Positions 51,251 to 61,639 of a stretch of 64,000 bases of DNA are shown piece after piece. The stretch covers positions 101,101 to 165,100 of the forward strand of contig VXAA01007198.1 of NCBI GenBank assembly GCA_013399115.1. The letters run 5' to 3'. The translations under genes and the position numbers were made by a program. Origin of the DNA: Anseranas semipalmata. Its lineage: Eukaryota; Chordata; Aves; Anseriformes; Anseranatidae. The stretch's first letter is position 1. The number at the start of each line of letters is the position of its first letter. Under the pieces are notes generated by a model. That model searched no databases and was not told where the DNA came from. It saw only the letters and a program-made list of their open reading frames with translations.

Positions 51251-53904
51251 CCAAGATCAGAGTTCTAAATGCCAGATGGACTTATCAAAATATGTAAAAC
51301 AGATTAGATGCTAAATGCTTCCACACTTCCAGATTAAGCTGTCGTTAAATAAATGACTAAGAAAGATACATTTGGGTAAGTTCAGACACGAAAACACTAT
51401 ATTTATTTCAACTTTCGCATTTTCAATGAACACTGGAGGCTTCATATTGGTCTACCCAAGACTTGCCAAAATTTCTCAGCTGTCAACAGTTTATTTCCCC
51501 TTTCAAATTACTCTTAAGTGCATGAAGCCATGGAAAACAAACCTGACAGAGACAGGCCACCGAAATATGAATGAAAATTCAGATTCAAGTACAGAGTCCA
51601 GTGCAGTCACAAGCAATACAGTGGGAGATCTACTGTGGCCCTTTCCTAAGGCCTTGCAACCACAAGAAAGTTAATGTTAATCTTAACAATGGCAAAGTCC
51701 TTATTACAGATGTAGGCGAGTGGTTATCAAAAAGAAATATCAAATAGAAGGTTTATTTAAATGAAGGAAACCTCAGGAAAAAAAAAAAGCCTCTTCATAG
51801 GAAAAGCACCCCGATCCCAGGGACACTGCTTCAGTATGTCACCTTCACTTAGTGTTAGTACTGCAGAACTCGTAAGGCTCAGTCACAGGATGTCACTGCA
51901 AGAGAGACCATCCAAAAGAGGGGTACAAAGAAGTTCAAAAGCAGTCTGCCGAAAATTAAAGTGCGAAAAACTCCAAGATGACCAAAACAAACAGCATCAA
52001 TTCACTGCTGCAGCATAGCACATCTGAAACTCAATTTTATAACACAAAATATGTGAGACACGAACTCAGATCTCTGCGGTATGAGAAAGTGGTTTCTTAC
52101 TGAGAGTTAAGATAATATAAGGTATTTTAGATAACCTACACAGAAAGAAGTCTCTGCGTTACTCTTACAGCAAGCAGAGTAGTAGAACATTTTTATATAA
52201 CATTATTATTAAGCAATACTACTTCACCCTCACATGGTGCCACTATTGAATTTGGACTGTGAATTCTCGGAAGCAAAAGCCATCCTGTACCTCCCATAGT
52301 CCAGCCTAACTGGGTTCTGATTACAGCTTCAAATGTACTAATTTAATGCATAATTATTAAAAGGATTACAGGTTAAAAATGGTAGCTCAATAACACAACT
52401 GAGTAGATCATTTGACATTTTTAGTTTTTAATTTAAAAAACAAATAGCGAAGTAAATGTAAACAACACAAGGATTTACAAATCTTCCGAAAAGTATCTTT
52501 CATTTAAATATACATACATTTTATATATTTGTGATATAACCATGTACAAGAAAGATATTTCAGATACAGATAACGGAAAAGAAAAAGAATGGATGGAGTC
52601 CAATCATGGATCCTGGTTCTTTAAAATTTTCAAATTTCTGCAATTAAGTTAATTATTGCACACTAGTAAGCAACCACAGTGCACCTCAGCTGCTGAAAAC
52701 AACCTTTGGATCTGTCATGCTGTCTTCAAATAGGCAATTAAAGTGAAAAATGAGAGTGTGCATAACTTTCCAGTGCCATATATTATATATAAATAACACA
52801 ACACACAAATAAGAACAGGACAGAAGTTCCCAACCCAAACACTTGATCAACTAAGCCATGTCTTCATTTGTTTATTTAAAAATATACTACTTTGCTACTC
52901 TTGTGCTCCTTAGTACTGACAATCTACTCCCTTAAGAAGAGATTTTTCTTGCCAGAAATTAAAAGAATTTTCCATTCCTCTATCCCCAAAATAATTTGCA
53001 TTAATCAAGGTTGAGCAGTAGCAAACATGCTAGAATAACCAAGAGGTGGTGGACAGACCCAAGCAACTTATCTCAACGGGACAATCTGGTTGACCAGAAC
53101 TTGCCTGAGGTTGCCCACAGAGTTAGTCTCTTGCTTTTCACCAATTTACACTACTGTAAAGCAAATACAGAATTTGTGAAATTCTTTATTGAAAAGAGAA
53201 AACGAGGTATCATATGCTCTAAGTGTTCTCAGCGGGAAGCTTGAGGGCCATATGCATCCTGTGAGGAACATCACATGTCCTTTCCCATTCTTACAGGGTG
53301 CGTGAGATCTCCGCACACCATCCTGCACCCTCACCCCTTTCCCCAGCCCGCTCTCTCTGGCAGGGGAGCACAAGTAGCATCGTCTTCAGCAGATAAATTC
53401 AAGCGGTGGCTTCTCCTGGTCCCATTAGAAGGGGCACTAATTAGTGATACAGCCCCGTCCACATGGGCCTCCTCTGACCTCCAGCACAGCTGAACAACCG
53501 GCTGCCACCTACTTCAGCCTGCCTCTGACAGAAAGGATGGCGCCTGACCAAGCAATTTTTAAACTATCTCCCATGCATCCCCTCCTCCAAAAACCTACCC
53601 AAAATTCCAACAGCGACTACGAAGCAGGGAGCTGTGGAGGAGGGTACAACCATAATTATTTAAAAGAATATTACTGTGCACTGGGATTACAGCATCCTCA
53701 TAATATTCTCAGTAGCTCATGTCTCAGAAGATAAAAAGCAATGCTGTAAATCAGATACTTGATTTCTATTCAAACGGAAAGTAATTGCTGGTAACTAGCT
53801 GCAGAGCCACAAATGTCAAAAAGGCGTCTCGTGATCTTTCAGATGTAGTGAACTGCAAGCACACTTCATGTGCTATGATGCTTTTCCACTTATGTTAACT
53901 AGAT

Positions 53905-54020
53905 TTTATTTGAAACACTGCTGCAACCAAATGCAATAATTAATCGTTATTTTTAATAGGTAAAATATTCATTAATCAAATCAATAGGAGACTAGCAGAT
54001 TGCTGGGAAGATCCCTCAGA
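53905..54020. promoter_or_regulatory. TAAT-rich candidate homeodomain element
   Basis: A short stretch carries several homeodomain cores (AATAATTAATCG, TTTTTAATAGG, CATTAATCAAATCAATAG). The last contains TGATTTGATT on the minus strand, which resembles HOX-PBX composite sites. AT-rich introns give such cores by chance, so the support is modest. Confidence 0.22.
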
Positions 54021-54029
54021 GCTGGAAAA

Positions 54030-56900
54030 GAACACGAGTCTGCTGCTACTTTATTTTACTTTTTAAATTGCGAGATGTATTCCATTTTGAAGAATTTTAA
54101 ATGTTAACATCTTGCTTGCAAATTCTAAGTACAAATATAAGTAATGAAGCTTGAAATAGAGAAAAATTAGAATGCCATTTTCACTAAATTTCCCAACATT
54201 TAATTCAAGTCACATAATCTCAGGAGGCGCCACCGAAGAGTGCTAAAATAAAAGGTCCATTCTCACTTAACAGTCAAGTAAGCACACAGGACATAACATG
54301 TAATGTTAGTACTCCCTAAATGACCACATTTCAATAATGAAATGAACTTTTTTTTCCTCACCACTCTATGAACAGTTTCTTTTGTCTGATAGTTTTAAAA
54401 ATGCATATACTGTTGAAAGGCACTCACCTTTAATTCACCCAAATTTGAAGTAAAAAAAAAAATATCCATAATTTAGGGGTATTATTCTATTCTGGAACCG
54501 ACAAAAACAGCTTCATGGCATACAGCACACCCCCACCAAACACACACATCAGCATGATGCTCTTTTTAATCGTGCTGTAGGTCCTGGCCACACTCCTTGC
54601 CCTCTGCACTAGCTGTTAGAGCAGAGCTATGTTGGCAGAGCCCTGTGATGGGGACACAGCAAGAGGACATCAAAAGGCCTTCTGCTGTTGACAGAGTTGT
54701 ATCACCTCCCCAAACGACACGCGAGGCCAATACAAACACTCTGCCAGCATAGCTGTGACCACCTGAGGGGCGAGCGGGTATGGGGTTGCCGGTCAGGGAA
54801 AGCATTTTTCATTCCTTGTGCTGACAGCCTGGAGAGAAAGGGAGAAAAAGGCTGGAGGTCGCTCTCCAACACAGAACCAGCCCTGGGCATGAATTTTCTA
54901 GGTGCTCAGGCAAAACCCCCTATTTCCAAAATTCACACATTTCTCTACTCCCTAAGGTCATCTACATCATTTCCCATTAAATTTGGAAGTTAACAAAAAA
55001 GAAAAAGAAGGAACATTCATCTTGTGTTCAGCATTTTGCCAAAATTATAAGGAAATAATTTTTGGAGTTGGCATTGGATTGATTTAGAGCTGAGTTTAGA
55101 GGGTTTCTATGAGAACCAGTCTCTGGCCTGGGTAAATCCATTGGGAGGTTTGGCCTTTTTTGGGCAAAACCTGGTAACTGCCAGAAGAAGAGCGATCTTT
55201 ACAAAAACCACTAGAACCCCCTGCTTTCTCAAATCAAGCATGTTAAGGTAAGTACATGCTTAAGTCCATATTCTAGGATAAACGGTTTTGCACAAAGCAA
55301 GCAGTTATTTCAAAACAGCTAGTTTTCTTATTAAAAAAAAGAATCGAAAATTTATAGGTTTGTGTTTTGCCTTTTTATTATCATTACTCAAATACTCAAA
55401 GTCTTATTTTAGTCTAGTTTTAATAATGAAAACCTGGCTAAACATTCCAAAATAAATAAAACCTAGTATTACTTTAAATAAAAGTTCAAAATATATATCT
55501 TGACAGTTCTGATGCTTGGGGGTTTTATTTCCCAAAGTAGTAACGATCTCCAGGAGTTAAAATAATATAATTATATCCCAACTCCATGGCCAACTAAACC
55601 ACAACTGAACTTCAGTGGCACATATTTCATCTGCAATGTCAGAAGATCTTCATTTCAGACTATCAACATAGCACTAAATTTTCAAGTGTCATTGAAAACA
55701 GGCCGCTTCTAATTTTGGCTGGAAACACTAAAATCAACCACTACAGGCAAGGCAGCTAGTATTTCACAAGTTAAACCTCTTCATCTTTACCAGGAATCAA
55801 GAAGGAAAGCCTTTTACTGTAGGTTATTTACTGTGTCTTCACTCCTCTGCAAACAGTGGTTGTTCTGTGTTTTTTTTTGTTTGGTTGGTTGGTTTGTTTT
55901 TTGAGGGAGGGTTATACTAAAGGGAAACAATACATACTTTCCCTGTGACTCACTGAAGCTGCTATAAGAAACTTATCTGCTGGGCTACTGCTTTGCACAA
56001 AGTTATAGGAGACAGACTGGATTCCTGATCTTCAGTTCTCGCTGACAGGAACAGGGAGTACACAAAACAAAGCAATTTCCTGCAAGGAAGAAGGGAATGG
56101 CATCACAGCACAGCGATGCCAGCCGGCTGTTTCAGGACTGCTTGGCACTACCCTCCAGAAGGCAGCAACCATAACCGGTGGAGCCGGACGCTGATGGCGC
56201 ACGGATGGGAACCAGCTGCATAAAAAGGCCAGGTGCTCAGATAACCTTTGTTTCCTGAAACTGCTTTGCCAAATTCATTTGGACGTACTGTGTCTTGCAC
56301 AATTTTCTTTCACTGGAAATGATTTCACCACCGATGTGCCTTATCCAAGACCGTGAGCCAGTCCACATTTATCCCGAGTGCTACCCATGAAATATCCAGC
56401 AACAAGCCTACCGCATGGAACAGGAAACACCCACACATCATTGCTCAGTACATTTCTTACAGCGTTCCCCCCCCCGGGGAATCAACATCACTGAAAATAC
56501 TAGGTTCATGGTTGTGCACTACTGGGAGATGAAAAAACTATTTCTCTGCAAAGTGACAATTTTTATTTAGTTTACTGTATCTCTTCTATATCATGTTTTT
56601 AAAGCTCAGTACTCGATCGCTAGGGTAATGAGGATTAGTGTGGAAGAAACTGTTGATGTGCTGCTGACAACCAACCTTCAGCAACAGGGCCAGTTGTTTG
56701 CCCTGGAGTACTAACGGTGGAGCAGATCCTCTGCACTTCCATACCTATTGTATCTGTTCTTAAAAGAGGTTATCTCCAATCTTCTTCTCCTGAGAAGCAC
56801 TAAGATGAAATAGGTTAGTTAACGCACTGATGTTACCATTTCAGCTCCAGGATCTCCAGGCACGGACAGCTGAGCCCGAGGACTGGTTTGGTGTCCTGAC
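54030..56900. other. Intron left of the CpG island
   Basis: AT-rich with the 55870 T-rich tract. On the minus strand CATTCAG|GTCAGG at 56901/56900 is a possible splice donor leaving the island in the JAZF1 direction. Confidence 0.45.
55870..55902. repeat. T-rich / GGTT low-complexity tract
   Basis: A run of T followed by GTTTGGTTGGTTGG-type units and another T run. Confidence 0.88.
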
Positions 56901-56904
56901 CTGA

Positions 56905-57262
56905 ATGAAATCTGGCCGCCTCGGCCCGGCTCCCAGCGGACAGGCGTTTGCAGAGCTGGGACGAGGGGAGGCGTCTCAGCCTGACGGGCGCTGGCACCCG
57001 TACGGCGCAGTCCCAGCACGCTGCCCGGCTCCGGCTCGACGCGACGGCAGAACCGGGCCGCTTGAACCGCGCCGGGCGCCGCAACCCCCCGGCCGCGGGC
57101 CGGGCCGCGTCGCCGCCACCATGGCGCCCCCTCGTGGCCCGAGGCCCCCGCGCCGCTCTCCCGCCGCCATTTGCCTTCCAGGCCGGCGCTGAGGTGCGGG
57201 ACGGCCAGCGGCTGCTGTCCGACAGGCGTTATTTCACCTCCGAGCCGGTTCTCGCAGGCTGA
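56905..57262. promoter_or_regulatory. Intragenic CpG island, candidate alternative promoter
   Basis: About 50 CpG dinucleotides were counted by eye in roughly 350 bases, far above the AT-rich surroundings where CpG is rare. There is no TATA box. On the minus strand the island contains CAAATGGCGGC (near 57161-57171), close to the YY1 motif AANATGGCGGC often found just downstream of start sites of CpG-island promoters. On the plus strand it contains an exact GCCGCCACCATGG context at 57112-57124. It lies about 11 kb upstream of JAZF1 exon 2 in gene orientation. It does not encode the known exon 1 peptide. It could drive an alternative JAZF1 transcript, a noncoding RNA in either direction, or be an unmethylated enhancer-type orphan island. 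Confidence 0.6.
57121..57192 (+). other. Short open frame with perfect Kozak context
   Basis: An ATG at 57121 sits in the exact consensus GCCGCCACCATGG and opens a 23-codon frame ending in TGA at 57190-57192. The peptide is Arg/Pro-rich (begins MAPPRGPRPPRR) with no recognised motif. It lies fully inside the CpG island. It could be an upstream frame in an island-initiated transcript, the beginning of a first coding exon, or simply a product of the GCC-repeat-like composition. There is no evidence of translation. Confidence 0.12.
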
Positions 57263-60200
57263 GCTTTATCCTCACAAGGCACCGTCGGCAGCCGACGTGT
57301 TTCTCCTGTCGTTTGTGGCAGGCATGAAACCCTGCAGGTGCTCAGCACCGGCTGACACTGACAGGAATCCCGAGTGTGACTGCCTGACACCAGAACACCG
57401 GGAAGCGCATGTGTACACCGCGGCCTCGTCTCCACGAGCGCACTGTGGGGTTTGGAATGGGGTACAACACCAACACTGCGCCAAACTGCTTCCGTGACAA
57501 GGCCGGCAGCTCCGCGGGCTCACCTCGCAGAAGAGGGGGGCATTCAGCAGCCTTGGTCACTACCTCCATGCCCTACCATGGAAACATTCAACTTGGGACT
57601 TACAGCCCCACTGCTTAACTACACGTTTTACTGCCCCTGTTTAGCTACCTTCTTTGCTATCATTTCTTGAAAAGGGAAAGGTATTGCGATACTTTTGCTA
57701 CTTGCAACAGCTCCAATGTACAGAAAACCCAGATGACAATGAATTAAACCAATCCACCATGTCTTTAAAAGACAAAACTTAAGGCAGGGAAAAAAAAGAT
57801 GAAGGATCAGTTTAAAATAATAAATTCAGATAAGCCTAAAATGTTGACATTAAATAGAAATTTAAAGAAATCAAAGAGCTTAATAATCAAAAGGTGTTTT
57901 AAAGCCAAGGCTCATTCTTAAATAGTATATTTTCACTTTATTATCCCAATCAAAACCATGCTGTGTTCAACAAATAAAAATGAATTTCTCAGTGTGAACA
58001 CAAAGGAAATGCTGTAAGTTACCAATTCCTTTTGAATTACAGAATTTTTTTTTGCTCCCACATAGAATTTGAATATAGAACTATTAATCAAATCGTCACG
58101 CCACTGAACACAAAGTTAACTTACCATAATATATTTAAAAAAATGTTTAGTTAAAACAATTGGACGAGTACTCACTAAAGATAACAAAACATTACATTCA
58201 ATTTCTGAGCTTCCAGTTTTTTTCCTGACATTCAGGCAAGCTGAAGCGTCTATATTCCTTCATGTTGTCACATAATAGAAAGCAACAGAAGGAGACTACA
58301 TTTTTGGCAGGTTAAAGTGGTGCTCAAGATTCAAAAACCTCAAGATTTCCTGAGAAGGCTTGCTTCTCAGCAGAGAATGCTCATTTTCGGCTCAGAAGCA
58401 CCTAAGAGGATTGAACAAGCTATATATGCACTGATATACATAACTCATTTTTGCACACCTGAGCTTGCTATGTTATGTATTTCTGACGCAAGATACAGAG
58501 AAACAATGCCTCACTCCTAGCTCAGTACAACTTCAAAAAGTAGGGTTGCTCTGTTTCAAAACAGTGTGGAGTTTACTGTGTTTACATGTCTGTAGCCATC
58601 TGAAGAACTGATTATTCAGACTCACCAAAACATCAGTTTAACTCTACTAAAGTATTATTAAGTAATTAGAGTCGAGAAGAACTTGGCAACAAGGGTGGTG
58701 GGGAAAGGAGGACATCAGAGGTGTTGAAAACTCAAGCAAAGCGGTCTTAGATCATGATACATAAATATAGACAGTATATAGACATTTCCTGATAGCAGTG
58801 TGTATCTCGAAGAAAAGATGCACATTCCTCTGAACAATCCATCCGCCAACTATACATTTAACTGCTGCCAAAAAAATTACTTCATGAAGTGATGGTTCAG
58901 TGTCTTCTAAATTCTACTGTTGTTGCTACTAAACAGCAATTAACTGTTTCAAGCTGATGGTACTGTCCATTATTACAGCACTAAGTCTTAGTATTGTTTT
59001 TTTTTTTTCCTGTACTATTCTTCCTCTGATTAACAGCTGACTATGAAAGAAAAAATATTGCATACATTTATCAGAATGATTAAGGGATAAGACAAAATGG
59101 AGTCACTTAGTAAATAAAAGTTCTGATGCTGAATTTCAGGACAAATTAAGTTCTGATGAATTCAGCTCAACTTATGCTGTTACTTGCTCTGTTGGAGTTA
59201 TTTTTAAACACAATTTTTGAAAATTCCCTGAAGTGCATTAAATAATTTGGCCCCAAAGGACTACCAGGACTACACAAAGACACTTTCAACTTTAAAAAAT
59301 AATAGTTCTTTCTCAAAACATTTAAGTAATAATCTTACAAGTGTAATTGTACATACATCAGAAAAATAACACCACCTTTCCAAACCTGCTACTATATGCA
59401 ACAGCAGATGGCTTTCCCTTTGTTGTCCGCTTCTCTCTCCTCAAGAAATAGCTTAAAAAATTTAACCAAACTCTTTAAAACATTTCCATATAACACTTAG
59501 TTAAAAAGGTAAAGCCTGTTAAAAGGGTATGTGTTCAGAGGAAGAGCTTGTTTGGTTTTGCTCTTTCCAAACAAGCAAATAAAAGAATCCATTTGGCAAC
59601 AAAGTCTTTCTCCAGGTTCAACAGACACCTGCATGTCAACATCAGGACAATATAACTGCATTCCTGCCAGGATTAGTTCATGATATTTGACTAAAGTTGC
59701 TTTGAACTCTCTTTGTATTCAGGACTAAGAGTAAGTGTGGTTGTTGGATTACAAGAGAAACTAAGACCACCAGCAAGACTACTCCCCCCTCCTCTCCCTC
59801 CAAAATTCCTTAAGCATTTTCCCTGCCTGTTTCTAAACACATTTACTAAGGCTAAGTGAAATATCTCCCTTTCCATTCAGTTTGAATTTTAGTAGCTTTC
59901 AATATTCATTGCTTAATGCAGTGTCAGTGTGCTCACCCCTTGCTCTACAGAGTGGTATTGATTTGCAGTGAGAAGCAGAGAAATGCCTAGTAACTCCTCT
60001 GTAATTTATTCTAGCTCTAAAGCTTTTCACTACAGTCAGTAGACTACCTAATAGCCTAGTCAAAATGAAGACAAATATCTCCTATGACAGAAAACTGTGG
60101 GGAAGGTGGCATGAATTAAAGACTATGGAAATAAACACCTTAAACAAACCACCTCAGTGGGAGACTGACATTGCCTGTCTGCCAATGAACTGCAGACAAG

Positions 60201-60299
60201 ATGCTTAGAAAAGCCCTGTAACAAAGAAAAAGCTGCATATTGTTCCAGGGTTCCCATGTCAGCACCACCCCTGAAGCCAGAAACATTAATAATTTTTCT

Positions 60300-60399
60300 T
60301 TTGCTTTTGTTTTCTTTCTTTTTTCTTTTTTCCAGGGAGGAGAAGGGAGTTGAAATTAAAACAAAAAACTAAGATTGCTTTTTTTTTTTTTTTTTTTTT
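60300..60399. repeat. T-rich low-complexity region with poly-T
   Basis: TTTTC/TTTTG units at 60300-60332 and a 21-base poly-T run at 60379-60399, with a purine-rich stretch between them. Confidence 0.88.
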
Positions 60400-60702
60400 G
60401 CTAGTTGAAATCTGTCCGTGCCAAGTGCTAATGCAAAACGCTGGGGTTGAAGATTTCTTGGTTTTGATATGAAAGGGGTAACACAGTCCTACAACTTGGC
60501 GGACTCATAAAAAGCTTCAGACACTCCTTATGAGAGGCTCTCTACTCCATCAACTCAGAAACCAAGCTTGCCAGTTCGATGTGGTAACAATCCCTGCTTA
60601 ACACCTTTTCCTTTTTCTACCTCTTTCACCTATATATACTTGGAAAACAGTTTACTAGGTTTAGTAACATTGAAACACACCAGACTGACAGCTGTCAAAA
60701 CA

Positions 60703-60720
60703 AACAAACAAACAACAAAC
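60703..60720. repeat. CAAA microsatellite
   Basis: About four AAAC units (ACAAACAAACAAACAAC). Confidence 0.85.
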
Positions 60721-61593
60721 ACCACCAAACCTCTTTGGTGCTTTGGTAAGGAGAAATTCAATATGAGCGATCAAAATGCAACAATTCCTATTGTTATTAT
60801 CACTGGGGTGAACACTTCCTAACTTCCAGGTCTGAAAGCTTGTACCAGTGTATCATTCCAAAACAGGCTGAGACCCAAGCACTCGTACATCCCCTTGCAG
60901 TCTGACTTCAACAGGAAAGAAATCCGGTTGAGTGGGCTGCAGAAGGAGGCGCAGGCAGGTACAACATGCTGTAACCTTCCTCAGTCTAAATCATCAGAGG
61001 ATTAGGACAGAGGTGCACGACAGGAGGCAGATTGAGGATGCGGCCTGAGGTAGCGTCTGCTGGAAAGACAATAGTCCATTCTCCATGTCCATGCAGTAAG
61101 TGGCCTTCTCTCTGCAGCTACCAGCTAAGATTATAAATCAGCATGTTTTGCAACATTAAAAGCCACTACTACAGCTGCAAAGGAACCAAGATCATAAATT
61201 CTTTTCAGTGAACCTTTGAACAGCATCAGGCAGTAGCAAGGCTTTCCTCACAATGTAAAAGACCGCTGTAAAATACTTGCTTCAAATTTAGTTTCTATTA
61301 CAGGAGATGGAAAAGACCTGTATGAACTATTTAATTAACAGATCAATCCAGTGAGACCCATGAGGGTCTTACTTTCAAGTTCATAACAACAGGTTTTAGC
61401 TCTACTCCTTAGAAAGATTTTTATATTCCCTTGAGTGCTTTCTAATTGGACAGTATCCTGGGCTGAAGAACATCTCCAGATCTGGTCTCCCCACTTCTAT
61501 TCCTTCATGTCAAGTTAACAGCAGTTAACTGAAGTATTTGTCGAAAGGATCAGCATGCCAACTAGAGGTCTGGGGAATCCACATGCCAGCTGC

Positions 61594-61636
61594 TCTTCAC
61601 ACAGCCATGGAAAAGGTGTTCATGGCTGTGTGAAGA
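61594..61636. repeat. Perfect hairpin, 16-bp stem
   Basis: TCTTCACACAGCCATG (61594-61609) is exactly reverse-complemented at 61621-61636, with an 11-base loop. The flanks do not pair. It has the same architecture as the 17.25 kb hairpin but an unrelated sequence. It is too short for a microRNA precursor. Confidence 0.9.
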
Positions 61637-61639
61637 AAC

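Larger units (their letters stand above)
48430..53900. other. Intron with no recognised gene
   Basis: Contains the listed TTTG and TA microsatellites. A complex, non-repetitive stretch at about 48830-49020 could be conserved, but nothing specific supports it. Confidence 0.5.
57270..61590. other. Intron right of the CpG island
   Basis: CpG density falls quickly after 57550. The remainder is AT-rich with poly-T tracts (58997, 60379) and no recognised exon or transposon. Confidence 0.5.
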
